DNA of 64,000 bases. It comes from Lithospermum erythrorhizon. Its lineage: Eukaryota > Streptophyta > Magnoliopsida > Boraginales > Boraginaceae. Positions 11,170-22,261 of the stretch are shown here, in pieces. The notes beneath the pieces are model-generated. The model saw only the letters and a program-made list of their open reading frames with translations. It made no database searches and was not told the DNA's origin. A program made the translations under genes and the position numbers. Position 1 is the stretch's first letter; every line of letters begins with the position of its first letter. Location of the stretch: assembly GCA_019722365.1 (NCBI GenBank), contig JADFUC010000169.1, positions 62,001 to 126,000 of the forward strand, written 5' to 3'.

Positions 11170-13560
11170 CTCTGTCGTTTTTTTTTTCATGACTTAAGAG
11201 CTAAGTTATCTTTCATCACTTATCAACCTGAAAATCACAAAATATATTCTCCATTTTGTTCTTAGCAGCGAGTTCACTTGGAACAAAAGAAAAGATTTTT
11301 TTTTCTTCCATTCTTTGCTGCATGGCATACAAAGTTCCTCGAGTTGTTTAAGTAAGACTTCCCAGCGTCTTTCCCTACGATTTTGAGGTAAGAAAATAGA
11401 GTTTTGGTTGATTTGTAAGGGTTGACTTTTGGTTGACTTTTTACATAATTCAATTTTATGATGGATCTTAGTTTGGTATGGATGCTATGATGTATATAAA
11501 TCAGTAGATTCATGATTTAGAAGTCGTTTGAGGATGTTAAGTCGAGTTGACTTTTCTAGGTTTCGGTTGACTTTTGGGGTGATATTTTTATTAAGACTTT
11601 TAAATGTGTAGGGAGTTTAATTGGGACCTTATTGGCAATTTGTTACGATGTTAAATTGGTGATTTAAAATAGATTAAGGGTTAAGGTTGAAAAAGTGTTA
11701 ATTAAGAGATTGAGTTGTAATTATTTTGGAGTATAGGTTGTTAATTAGGGGCACAATTTGATTAAGCTAGGGAGTGAGCTTATAAGTTGATTTGTAATGA
11801 TAAAGTAATAAGATGGAATTTTAGTGGGGGATGTCGATTTGGTTGTGTCCGATGGGACTATAATTTGATAGTTTACCCGTCATGTTAGACCGTTTAGAAA
11901 TCATTCGATTAGAGTTGGTAATGTTTATTCTAGAGCGTAATTCTTGGTATTAGTTCTTTGGTATACTTTAAAGGTGTTGTTGGAGGCCTTGACGGCAAAG
12001 GAAAGGGGCACGTTCCGTGATCGCGTTCTTCGTGAGGACTTTTGTGATAGCTAGTAGAGGTAAGATGCTTATCTCGCGGGTGTTCTTTCACGTGCTTACT
12101 TTAAATTGTGTGAACATGTTATTGTGAATGCGATTATGTGGGGAATGATATACATGTAATTGTTGTATGATTATGTGTGATTCGTTTATTGTGAGCCATG
12201 ATATGATTATGTGATTATAATGCGGCCAGGGTGAAGATTGCTTGAGGTAGTAATAGCTTGAACTCCCGACTTATATTTCTAATTTATGTGGCCTTGTCGG
12301 CCTTTGTTGTATTCTGTGACAGCCGTGACATGTATTTACGTGGCCTTGTCGTGATTGTGTGTTTTGGACTTCACGATTGTGAGATGTTTTAAGCGGTGTG
12401 CTTGGATATTCTTTGGGGAGTAGAGTAGATGGTTATTGAGAGGTGATGGCTAGAGTTATGTATGACTTGAGGTGACTTGAAGGTATTAGGATATGACCCT
12501 AGAATTGGGGAAGGTCATAGGTTAGGTGGCTGCTTTAAGAAGCGTTGATTTGCCTCGACTTTATACGTCGGTATACGAGTGTTGTTTACTCGAACTTTAT
12601 ACTTCGGTATATAGGCGTTTTTATCGAAACTTTATACTTCGGTATAAGAGCGTTGGTTATCAGCTTTATACTTCGGTATAAGAGCGTTGTAGATTGACGG
12701 GTTGAGCTTATGTGCATCAGGGATTAGAATCCGGATGGTATCTAGTCGATGAGTGATTGATGACTAGAGTATAGTTTTGTTGGGTCTCTATGACTGTAAT
12801 TTCATGTGGTTTGAATTGTAATTTTATTAGGTGAGTTGTATTCATTATTGAGACCCCATATTCTATGTTATGCCATGTGATGTATGAGAATTTTCTTTGT
12901 AACTATAAATATGGCGCTAGGTAGTCCGGTTATATATCTATATAATACTGACGTATTTGACTCCTATGTTAATTTATTTATTAATCGTGGCGTATGGTTT
13001 TAAGTTTCACCCAGGTGTTAAGTTTCACTAAGGCAAGTGAGCTTTACACCCGCACTTTTAAACTTTTAGGCGGCATTTCATTTATTGCGGGTTGACGGCT
13101 AGTTGAGCAGGCTGTTGGAAGTTTGTTCAGTGACTAGGTGAGCATCGGGTGGCGGAGGGTCCTCGGTCCCGATTTTGATGTGTTGTCAAGCATTTTTAAT
13201 TGTTGTACTTTATTTTCAAACTTTAGCCTTGTCGGCGGTTGTCATTTGTATTACGATGCAGTGCTTACTCTCTTTGTAGCTTTGCCGGCTTTACTGTTAT
13301 TTGGGATATGTTACATATATATGGAGTTGGTTGGTTAGATATCACACGATGGATTGTAAATTTTTAAAAGCGCAATTATTTTGGAAATATTATATGTAAT
13401 CTATTTTTTGAAGGAAGCTTGATTAGTTTTCATGAGTAGATCATCGGTTTTGGTGATTATTGTTCGGATTATAATGACTCTCGCGCCAGGCGGCCGACTT
13501 TGGGGCGGAGTAGATATAATTTTAGTACTTGAGCTTAAGGTTTCGGATTACTTGGGGTTA
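11170..13560 (+). mobile_element. Chromovirus-type LTR, plus orientation (edges approximate)
   Basis: The body shares features with the solo LTR at 23.1-25.3 kb in the same orientation: the repeated 'ggttgactttt' block at 11,408-11,575, a Cys-poor T/G-rich middle, the 'cggtata' repeats near 12,560-12,690, and the 'ggtgagc.tcgggtggcg' block near 13,137. It lies directly upstream of gag at 13,661 and so would be the 5' LTR of that element. Exact ends and a PBS could not be found. Frames at 11,274-11,513 and 13,138-13,338 are within the LTR. Confidence 0.5.
12560..12690. repeat. Four tandem copies of a ~35-bp 'tttatacttcggtata' unit
   Basis: TTTATAC(T/G)TCGGTATA recurs near 12,561, 12,596, 12,629 and 12,662, each followed by 'agagcgtt'-like sequence. 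The core is nearly self-complementary (tatac..cggtata). The related LTR near 24,313 has a degenerate single copy (CTTATACCTCGGTATAAG), so copy number varies within the LTR family. Confidence 0.8.
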
Positions 13561-13660
13561 TCGTGGTTATTAATGTCGACTTATTTTCCTTGAGTCGTTG
13601 TGAGTGGTGTCTTTTTTGTTAAAAATCGGAGTCTTTTTCTTTTGTTCGTGGTATTGAGGG

Positions 13661-14932
13661 ATGCCGCGAGTTAAGTGGTAGGGGTAGGCGAGAGGTGCTA
13701 GGGGTAGGCCCAGAGGAGGCCGAGGCTGGTAGAGTGTGGCGGTGATGAGTCTGGCGTGGACCCCGGCCCCAGTCCGGAGGAGTGCATTAACCCCTACTTG
13801 AGTTGGGAAGCAGACACCGTGGGGAAATGTCTGAATGCTCGGGTGGCCGAGCGGCGGGGGAGGTCGAATTCGAGCAAGTTGTTTGACCGGTTTTCTAAGA
13901 GGATCCTCGAGAAGTTTTGAGGAGGTTCGCGGAAGCGAGGCCTTGAGTTAAAATCCGGGATATGAAGTCCATTTTTTGAGCCTAACTATAGGGGATTGTG
14001 GGTGAGATGAGAGTGAAGTTGCGACTTGCTCGACTTCACGAGGTGCCGGCCGGTGGGAGAACTTGGCGCGTCACATTTAGAGAGAGGGGAGATCTATATG
14101 ATGTCACAGGGCGGTTTGTTGAGCTTTCTTAGGAGAAATTGCGTCTTGAGACCAGCATGGCGGCTTTGGAGAGGAGCGATTTCAGCGACTCGAGGGCAGT
14201 GCATTGAGGAATGCGAGCCGTTCGGCCGAGATGTGCCGACTGCTACACGTGTCTATCCGGTAAAGGCAAAGAAGATCCACGAGGTTCGAGGATGGTTTGA
14301 CTGATGGGAGATGCGTCACCGGATATCAGCGATGACTTTCACCGATTTCCATGTTGTAGGAATCACGGCCTTGAAGATGGAAATGGAGTTAGCTGAGCCA
14401 GAGGCGAGTGGATCGAGGAGGAGTCGGGCACGAGAACTTTCGGTGCCGATAGGCTACCCCGATTAGAGTTCGAGAGGAGGGCAGACCCGGCGAGAGTCAT
14501 CACAGGCGGGGAGTTACTTGATGCGCGGCGATTCGCCCAAAGCTATTCTGACTCCTTGGCGCGGTGGAGTACACTGCGAATCCGGTGAGTTTCGAGGTAG
14601 GCTTCGGGGGGTTCGGAGATATCCATTTGTTTCGATGTGGCGGTTGGGCACACGAACCCGGGATTGCAGGGGAGAGGGTGATATTATGTGCAATTTGCCG
14701 GCCCGACGAGCACTGGCGAGTTGCCCCGATTTTCAGGGGATGGAGAATGCTTGGAACTTTTGCACAGTTCGGCTTTGCCCGAAGCGGTTATCGAGGGGAC
14801 GAGAGGTGGACTTGTTGGAAACCGTGAACCCGGGGCCGGAGTTGGAGCTCTCGAGGGAGGCGTGGCAGTACCGGCCAGGGGTGGGGCCGGGGGGACAGGG
14901 GACGGATTAATGCCGTGACCCCGGCGGGAGGT
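13661..14932 (+). pseudogene. Ty3/gypsy chromovirus gag remnant
   Basis: The likely gag start ATG is at 13,661 and is followed by an Arg/Gly-rich N-terminus interrupted by stops. Further on, a frame reads KLFDRFSKRILEKF-like sequence (about 13,878-13,917). Frames at 14,026-14,304 and 14,518-14,910 are pieces of the same gene in different frames. Around 14,630-14,670 a degraded CCHC zinc knuckle (FRCGG.AHE...) is recognisable across two frames. The local base composition is strikingly GC-rich compared with the flanks, as is common for this lineage's gag. No functional protein is possible. Confidence 0.55.
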
Positions 14933-14949
14933 GCGTGACCTCAGGAGTG

Positions 14950-15285
14950 GTGGCGGTACTTTACTTTCATGTGATTATGTGGGTGGGAATACTTTTATAC
15001 TGGTGCTACACACTCAATTAATTTCGGAGTTTATGTTGACATTCTATCTGTATGTAGAGAGTCTCTGCTTGTTCCACTTTTATTACGTTTCCAGTTGGGA
15101 GGTCAATTGAGGTTAGACATTTATATATAGGGATGGCCCTTGAATGTGAACGATGGGTGTTCGGTAGTAGACTCTTGGATTTGGTGATAGGTTTTTGATC
15201 TTATCTTTGAGGTATGGATTGGTTGGGGAAAATATCACACTAGGTTATTGTCACCATAAGGATGTTACTTTTGTGGGCCGGGTAG
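14950..15285 (+). pseudogene. Ty3/gypsy aspartic protease remnant
   Basis: A 'DTGATHS'-like sequence is discernible near 15,000 (DNA reading 'actggtgctacacactc'). GMDWLGK, the hallmark of the end of the gypsy protease domain, lies near 15,210-15,230, with KYHT following in the neighbouring frame, and a 'kDVTFVG'-like tail comes next. Order and spacing fit a protease directly after gag. Beyond 15,285 no reverse transcriptase is seen. The element is cut off, and 15,285-15,610 contains no recognisable feature apart from a short GT run near 15,581. Confidence 0.6.
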
Positions 15286-15614
15286 ACTAGAATCTTTGTT
15301 ATCAGATAGGAAGGTTCTACCATCGGATATTACTTGACACTTGGGGGCGGGTCGTTCGTTTTCTTCCTCATGAAATTTCTCCATAAAATTCCTCGGCACC
15401 TCAAGTGAAATGCCTCCCGGTTAGTCCACACCAAGAGCCGGTGAGTCATGCGGTGGACTTGCTAGAATCTACAGTGGACAGAATTTGAGTCAAAACTTTA
15501 TTTCAAAAACCCAAAAAGGAGATGGGAGGCGGCGAAATGGTGTTGGGGGGAGGTTAATACCCGACCACGAGCCTGTTATTGATATGTGTGTGTGTGATAT
15601 GTTTGATATGATTT

Positions 15615-15870
15615 GATTGGTACTACTCGTACCATCCAAGATGCATCTTCTTTTTGGGAAGCTCATCTGCATGGAACTCCAGTATTAAGCGTGCTTGACC
15701 TGGGTAATTCTAGGATGGGTGACCCTTAGGAAGTTTCTCGAGAGCACGTGAGTGAGACAAAGCGTCTTTGGAAAGACCCGTGGTGGTTTGTGAGACCAAT
15801 CCATCCAAATCTAATACTTTACCGGCCGGTGAGCCGGGAGGCGGGCGTCCTGGAGAATGACATGAAATGC
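15615..15870 (+). mobile_element. Cassandra-like TRIM terminal repeat
   Basis: The core of this segment is a 5S rRNA-like sequence (separate entry). After it come 'gtgagacaaagcg', 'gacccgtggtggtttgtgagacca' and a GC-rich tail, which resemble the downstream part of Cassandra LTRs ('gacaaagtgcg...', 'cgtgttggtctgtggggcca'). Cassandra elements are small non-coding LTR retrotransposons known to carry 5S rRNA sequence in their terminal repeats. Only one terminal repeat was recognised, so this may be a solo repeat. The ends are approximate. An open frame on the minus strand at 15,710-15,919 runs through it and is not coding. Confidence 0.6.
15672..15748 (+). other. 5S rRNA-like sequence with internal promoter boxes
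   Basis: The run GGAACTCC...TTAAGCGTGCTTG...GGATGGGTGACC...GGAAGT follows the 3' two-thirds of plant 5S rRNA in order and spacing. The A-box region (ATTAAGCGTGCTT, 15,684-15,696) is conserved, and the C-box (GGATGGGTGACC, 15,713-15,724) is exact. The intermediate element between them has diverged. The 5' third of the 5S gene is barely recognisable upstream (about 15,625-15,671). It is not a canonical 5S gene, and the context suggests a TRIM-borne copy. Confidence 0.65.
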
Positions 15871-15919
15871 TTAGTTTTTCGTTTAATCTTTCATATATAG
15901 TCCATTTTCTTCCGGTCAA

Positions 15920-16442
15920 ATAGCTTGACTTGTTTGAGAAATAACTAACTTCGTTAAGCGTTAACTAACTTATTACTAAACGAGGTAAGTAGCAACATGT
16001 TACTAATAAAGTTTCCCTCGTTAAGCATTAATTGAAATAGCGATTTAATTGATTCGGTTTTGTCAATTTGTATTTTATAATATTATTAATGTAAAAATTA
16101 TAGATTGGTATCTTGTTGATATCAATCAACTCCCCGATTTAACAATTACATGGAATATATCCAACGTCATTGTATGTGTGTGACCTTAAGGCTCGAGATA
16201 ATATTAACCATATAATAATATAATTATTGTTATGATATTATATCTATTATGCATAAGGATCTAGCAATGCAGCAGCTTAACCCTTGATATTATAAGTAAG
16301 TTCCATTTTAGTAATTTACAATTACTATTTATTGAACACTTAGTTTGAGTAATATCATTTAACTAAAACTAGTAAATGAATTGTTACAATAATTGTCGCA
16401 ACGGGCATAATTATAGAAATCAAAATACTCTGATTTCTAACA
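15920..16442. mobile_element. Unclassified insertion, probably LTR-derived, in the SIRE 3' LTR
   Basis: Similarity between the two SIRE LTRs is lost abruptly to the left of 16,443. The sequence that replaces it ends ...GATTTCTAACA, consistent with an LTR terminus on the minus strand (TGTTAGAAATC). It is AT-rich with no coding frame. The left edge is uncertain; 15,920 is a best guess from the change in composition after the TRIM. Confidence 0.35.
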
Positions 16443-16503
16443 ATTAGTATCGAGGTAATTTGTAATCTTCAAAACATAGAGTCGGAAGATCCTTGGATCA
16501 ACA
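16443..16503 (-). repeat. SIRE 3' LTR remnant with adjoining polypurine tract
   Basis: The minus strand reads ...AAAAAGGGAAG (polypurine tract, + 16,506-16,521), then TGTTGATCC from 16,503. The next ~60 bases match the start of the 5' LTR ending at 26,935. The rest of this LTR is missing or replaced by the insertion to its left. 16,504-17,630 is otherwise internal, largely non-coding SIRE sequence. A 65-codon + frame at 17,156 is not convincing. Confidence 0.8.
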
Positions 16504-17634
16504 AACTTCCCTTTTTGATGATAACAGAATTACCCATGCGATAAGGAAAAATATAATCAACGTCTCCCTCGGCATGTAAACAGAAATATCAAAATAGGTA
16601 AGCAATAACCTGATATGTGAAACAAAACATACTATAACTTGAGTCTTTGTATGTCAAAGGCATAATACTAAATAAGCATAAATCATGAAACATGAAATAC
16701 AAAATTATTCTCCCCCACTTTGTTATCGACAAAAGGGAGCACGAATAAACATACGGTAGATATCAAGGTGGGGGCTGAGGGTCCGTTGGTGGATGGAATC
16801 TCTAGATGTGCTAAGAAGTCACCAAATACGTGGCACCTTGCTTCTTGCCCAGCCAGAGTCAAGAATCTCGTTATACCGGTATAGTAAGATTGTTGCTCCT
16901 AGCGATATGCGTGCCGCGAGTCTCGAAGCCTGAGGAGTCTAGATGCAATTTGGCACGACCCTCTTCTAAGGCTTTCAGATGATAGTGGATTGGTCGTGGG
17001 CCTCGCCTCGCATCATCACCCTCACTTTCCTAACTCTTGAGGATCCCAGACACTTTGCTTTAATGTTTGCGTGCAACCACTTTCTTCCTTGTTGTACCTT
17101 GTGCGCCCGTTTCTGAGAGAAGCCACATGCCATAAGTGTAGACTCCCTTATCATTTTGGTCCCGGCATCCTCAATAGAAGTATTTAGGCGTAAGGCTCAT
17201 CTCACCCAACACAATAAACGTAACTATCTGCCCATGAGGATAGTTGTCGATGTTGTTGGCGGTAATGGCATTTTGGATTTGGTTAATGATCAGGTAGGGA
17301 AGGTTTATTTTCTGGTGGTGGATCATTTTTATAAAAGAGCTACGAACTTCTAGAGCGTAATTTTGGATTGGCTATTTGGGGTGTGTAATTTTTGCGGATG
17401 AGGTGGTAAACCTTTCATCTCCGGTGAAGTAACCTTGCCAAAAGCGACATCAAGTCTACTAGAACTAGGTAATGCCCCAGATTATGATTGATAGCGAGGT
17501 TTAATTTAGTAAGAGTTCAGGAATATCGAGAGAAATCGTATTTGGATATAAGAAATCTGAAGCCTTTCATGTGGTAAATCGAAGTGCCTTTCAAAATCAT
17601 CTAAATCAAACTTAAATTTTCTAGGCCACAAATA

Positions 17635-18176
17635 TTATACATGCACTTTTTGCAGGACCCCGCCGGGATTATCTCGATATTCAAATTGGACATGCTTATT
17701 GAACCAAACAACAAGAGGTTCATGAACACGAAACTTATTAGTAGAGAATGAAGTCCAACCTTGAAATTCGATTTCTGCCCAAGTTGTGAGATGACTCAAT
17801 TCCATTTCATGAAAGGCGCTTGGCATTCGAGAACTTAGCTATTGTAGCCTCTGCTCCACCTCGACGAATAATAGGATTTTGATGTGAAGGTTGAGCAAGG
17901 CCTTGTCGAAGTGGGTAGCAAGTTTTGATTGCGGCTCTCTTGATTCCTTGTGTATTGGGTGCCATTGTAGTGTTTGAGAGATAAGAAAATGTTGTTTTGT
18001 GGTCGAAAGGTTCGATTTAGGGAGGATTGGTGATTTTGGTGTTTGGAGGGGGAGGTGCGATAGTGAAAGAAGAGATTGTGAGAATAGATTTTAAAATCGG
18101 TCTTGGGCCTTAAATACATCCGGCGTCGGGGACCCAGGAAGTCTCGGCGTTTCTCCTGATATTCTTCTCCCGGCAT
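17635..18176 (-). pseudogene. Extra ORF after SIRE pol (Transposase_32-like)
   Basis: Two overlapping minus frames form one decayed ORF. An internal start gives MAPNTQGIKRAAIKTCYPLR; after a frame change near 17,830 the second frame (17,826-17,635) has TWAEIEFQGWTSF followed by VHEPLVVWFNKHVQFE. The 'GW.SF......LV..F' pattern resembles the plant transposon-protein family found as additional ORFs in LTR elements. That family assignment is from memory of its pattern and is tentative. Its place between pol and the 3' LTR equals that of the env-like ORF of SIRE elements. There is no signal peptide or membrane segment. Confidence 0.45.
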
Positions 18177-18539
18177 TAGTGCGACACGCTTAGTTGAAAC
18201 CCGACATCGGGACTTGACAACTCCGACATGCTCCCGGCCTTCGACCGCTGGCTTTCAATGTCATGACTTATCTACTCCATACTTTTCTCCCAAACCTCCC
18301 AACAATGGTTGGAAGTGAACTTTCATTAGCGAATCACCAAATCATCTTCGGAAGTAATCACAAACTTCTTTGACCATTACCAATGTCCACTTATATGCCA
18401 CCATCAGATGTTCGAGAGCTTGATACTATCGAAATCATATAAGCGCCTGCGTACGAAGATATGAAGCACATAAATCAAATAACATGCATAGATCAAAATT
18501 AAAGGCTAGCAAAGTCAAGCATACCAAGTTCACGTGATT

Positions 18540-19980
18540 TTATTATATTGATCCTCAGGTAAAGACTTAGTGAAAATGTCCGCTAGTTGGTCATTTTGAG
18601 CCTACAAGTCTAGATTAATATTACCTTTTGAACATGATCATGAATAAAATGATGGCGAATTTCTATGTGTTTGGTCCGTGAGTCTTTGAGCAGGGGGGTT
18701 CTTACTTGATATTAATGGCACTATGAAGTATTATACTTAAGGTTGGAATATGATCAAACTTAAGTCCAAAGTCTTCTAAGGTTTGTTTCATCCACAAAAT
18801 TTGCATAACACAATTACCTACGGCAACATATTCGGCTTCGGCGGTGGATAAGGCTACACTATTTTGCTTCTTACTAGACCAAGAGGTGAGACAGTGTCCT
18901 AGAAAGTGACAAGTACCGCTAGTGCTCTTTCTATCTAACGTGCATCCCACAAAATCGGCATCTGAGTATCCTATGAGATCAAAATTCTTATTCTAGAATT
19001 TTGAAGTCCAAAATCTACGGTTCCCTTAACATAACGAAGAATACGTTTAACAGCTTTTAAGTGGGATTTCTTAGGACAAGATTGAAAACGAGCACATAAG
19101 CGAGGCGGTAAGCGTAATCTCGGGGCGGCGCAGTAAGATAAAGAAGGCTACCGATCATACGCAAATTATGTTGTCTGTTAGCCTTGGCTTACGCTTGTTC
19201 ATGTTGTCGAGGCTTAAGTAAATGTTGCCATTGGTGTGCTTATCACCTTTGCATCCGCCATGTCAAACTTTTTGATAAGCTCCTTGGTAAACTTACTTTG
19301 GGATATAAAGATACCATCGTCCATTTGCTTTACTTGGAGTCCGAGAAAGAAGTTAAGCTCTTACGTCATGCTAAATATCGAACTTCATCGGTCATCATTT
19401 TTTAGAATTCCTCACACAACAGATCATTAGTAGAACCGAATATAATATCATCTACATAGATTTGGACTACAATGAGATGTTTGCCCTTGGTTTTGAGGAA
19501 AAGCGTAGAATCGAGCTTTCCCTTTGTGAAACCATTGACAATTAAATGTTTGCTTAGTCTTTCATACCAAGCTCTAGGTGCTTGTTTTAATCCGTAAAGG
19601 GCTTTATCCAGTTTAAAAACATGATTAGGATATTTTACATCTTCAAAACCCGGGGATTGTTTTACAAAAACTTCTTCTTCTAGAAAACCATTTTAAAAAG
19701 CACTTTTTATCCATCGTGTAGCCCAGAAATTTATATAACTAGCAAAAGCTAATATTATACGTATGGATTCCGTCTAGCGGCGAGGAGGCGAATATTTAAA
19801 TCAAAATACGCCCGCCCGATTTGGTTATACCCTTGAACAACAAATGCGCTTTTATTGACTAAAAGCAATGCAGTTTCATGAAATTTATTTGAAAAACTGT
19901 TTGTTCAATTATAGATCTATCGTGAGTTTTCAACTAAATGCCAGACTTTACATCTTTCGAATTTTTCAAGTTCTTTTTGC
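18540..19980 (-). pseudogene. SIRE reverse transcriptase and RNase H, broken
   Basis: On the minus strand the RT has the YVDD polymerase motif at 19,458-19,447 (context HLIVVQIYVDDIIFGSTN), followed by 'MADAK..STPM', which marks the end of RT. RNase H follows at 18,950-18,702: DRKSTSGTCHFLGHCLTSWS, SKKQNSVALSTAEAEYVA and ILWMKQTLEDFG are all in order. The tail reads KHIEIRHHFIHDHVQKG and ADIFTKSLPEDQYN, typical of SIRE. Multiple stops and frame changes separate these blocks. The upstream RT is especially degraded (19,500-19,980). Confidence 0.8.
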
Positions 19981-19991
19981 ATGGATATTAC

Positions 19992-21365
19992 CTATTCAGG
20001 ATCATCTAGAGCTTGTTTGATATTTAAAGGTACGAATTGAGAGACATAAGCACTATGTAGGCAAACATTATTGACAGAATTAGAAGTAGTCATACCTCTC
20101 GATGGATCACCAATAATAAGATTTGGATGATGATTCTTTACCATTCTCGTAGGCTTAGGTAGATCGTCATGTGTCCTACCATGTAAGTAGTCGTTCACAT
20201 CTTGAGGTTTATCTTCCTCCTTTGCGAGCTCCCCCTCAATAGGTGCTTCTTTTGGAGGCTCTACCTTTGGGGGTTCCTCAAGAATGGTTGGTATGTTTTC
20301 CATCTCAATACCTCCCCAACTCATCGTCATCTTCAACAGGCAGCTTGGCGACAAAAGGATTATATTCATCGAAAGAAATATAAATAGACTCTTGAATACA
20401 TTGGTCCTTTTTTTTATTATATATAACATGTCTTTCACACTATGTGATGAATAACCCAGAAAAATAGACTCATTTGACTTAGCATCGAATTTTCCAAGTT
20501 GATCTTTAGTATTTAAAACATAACACTTGCAACCGAAAACTTTGAAGTAACTAATAGTCGGTGTCTTACCACACCAAAGCTCATACGGAGTTTTATTCAA
20601 TAAAGGTCTCAGAAATACCCGGTTAAGCACGTGGCATGCGGTGTCAACTGCATGTCCCCAAAAATACTTTGGTAGGTTGTGCTCATTTAACATTGTACGT
20701 CCCATTTCTTGAATAGTCCGATTTTTTGTGCTCCGCTCTCCATTCTTTTGAGTGTTAGGGATGCCGGTGTGTTGATGCCGTATTTATCCTTGTCTCCTCG
20801 AACTTTGACTTTTGGAATTCTCCTCCATGATCACTTCGAATGGCCTTGATTTTTGTAGTCTTTTCATTTGTTACTTTTCTACACAACTTAGCAAACTCTT
20901 TAAAGGCATCACTCTTATTTGCAAGAAAAATAACCCATGTAAATCGAGAATAATCAACTTAACTATAACATAAGCATGCTCCCAGACCACTTTAGGCCGA
21001 CAACGTCAAAATTTTAGCCCAAGCAAGTCCATATGCAATAAATCGAGCACATTTTTGAGTAGAAATTTTATTGGCCAGTTTAAAAAGAGCGTTTTATGCA
21101 TTTTACCAAGTTGACAAGCATCACACAATTGTTCTTTTTAAGAATTTAATGGCTGGCAAACCCTACAACGTGATAAATGCTTGGACAATTTAGAAATTAA
21201 GTCAATATTGGCATGCCCTAAACGCCTATGCCATAAACTCACGTCATCATGCATAACACTTAAGCACATATCACTAGGCTCAATCAAATCAAAATCGACA
21301 TAATAGACATTATTAAAGCGAAAGTCATGTATGACTAGAGGAGATAAATTATGAGAAACTGACAC
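19992..21365 (-). pseudogene. SIRE integrase, broken
   Basis: The pre-integrase zinc-binding segment is at 21,365-21,138 (DVSLWHRRLGHAN..., then CRVC). The catalytic core at 21,130-20,720 is shattered by indels. The C-terminal part is open for 237 codons (20,705-19,992): MGRTMLNEHNLPKYFWGHAV, then YELWCGKTPTISYFKVFGCK and ESIFLGYSS. This is the normal copia integrase C-terminal module followed by an acidic/Pro-Glu linker (EEPPKVEPPKEAPIEGE) leading to RT. The plus frame at 20,202-20,387 is a shadow. Confidence 0.8.
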
Positions 21366-21419
21366 CTTTGTTTTTTAGAAAAGATACGTCATAATCATTA
21401 TCGCATAATTGACTCACAC

Positions 21420-21680
21420 TTAGTAAATTAAACTTAACACCATCAACATACAATGCATCTTTAATTTTAAAACAATTTTTCTTACCAACACCTTTGCAGA
21501 TTCATTGTTTGCAAACTTAATGGATCCGAAACTTGCTTCCATTTTCAATTTTAAAAACAAAGAAGCATCACCCGTAATGTACCAACCACTATTGATCATC
21601 CATACATTCTTTTTTTTTGGATGAAGAGTATACCTTACCAAAAAATCAAGTTCTCACATAATGTACCCAAAATAGACTTA
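21420..21680 (-). pseudogene. SIRE aspartic protease with altered active site
   Basis: The minus frame 21,641-21,420 reads VWMINSGWYITGDASLFLKL. The copia protease active site is normally W.(I/L)DSG followed by a His-Met-Thr-Gly-Asp segment. Here the catalytic Asp is Asn (codon 17) and the Cys/His positions after it are changed, so proteolysis should be lost. The downstream part (SFGSIKFANNESAKV) matches the protease body. It lies directly between gag and integrase, as expected. Confidence 0.7.
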
Positions 21681-22261
21681 TGTCGCGCCAGGGGTTAGTT
21701 TTTCAAGATAATTCTTCCGACAATCCATTTTGGTCGTTTCCATGCGGGTATTAGAGTTCCAAGATCAACCAATTTACGAATATGACAATGAGAGACATTA
21801 TGATTACCTTTTTCACAATAAGTACAAGAAAAACGAGGTTTACTCACATAATGAGAGGATGTAGAAGCATAGTTTGAAGCATTGGAAGGATTAGCTCTAA
21901 CAAACTTAATAGAGGAAGTAGAGCGGTTTAAAGCACCTGATTATCACGCCGTATCACAAACCTCTTTTTATTCATGTTTTTACTTTGAGACTCTAAGATC
22001 TCTATCAAGTTTATTAGTTCACAACTCATAGGTATTCAACATTCTTTAACTCAAGATTCTCCTTGTGCTTTTCTAAACATTGCTTAAGGCTCAAGTTTCA
22101 AGATCGACACCTTATTAGGAATTTAACTTCAAGTTTTAAAATAGTGATGTCATTTTTTAGTCTAGAAATTTGAGTGGTCATGTGTCGGTTGTTATAAGCT
22201 ACCTCCTTATATTTAGAAATCATATAAGCCATATCTTTTAGCATATGTTCATTTATTTTAC

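Noticed and set aside
14518..14910. 130-codon open frame as a novel gene
   Set aside because: It lies in the GC-rich gag remnant, overlaps two other frames, and the only recognisable motif (a zinc knuckle) switches between frames.
15710..15919. 69-codon minus-strand frame as a small protein gene
   Set aside because: It runs through the 5S-like TRIM sequence and shows no motif.
17156..17353. Integrase-like string (FLVVDHFYKRATNF) on the plus strand
   Set aside because: A short partial resemblance only; no catalytic motifs follow, and the surrounding sequence is SIRE internal DNA of the opposite strand.
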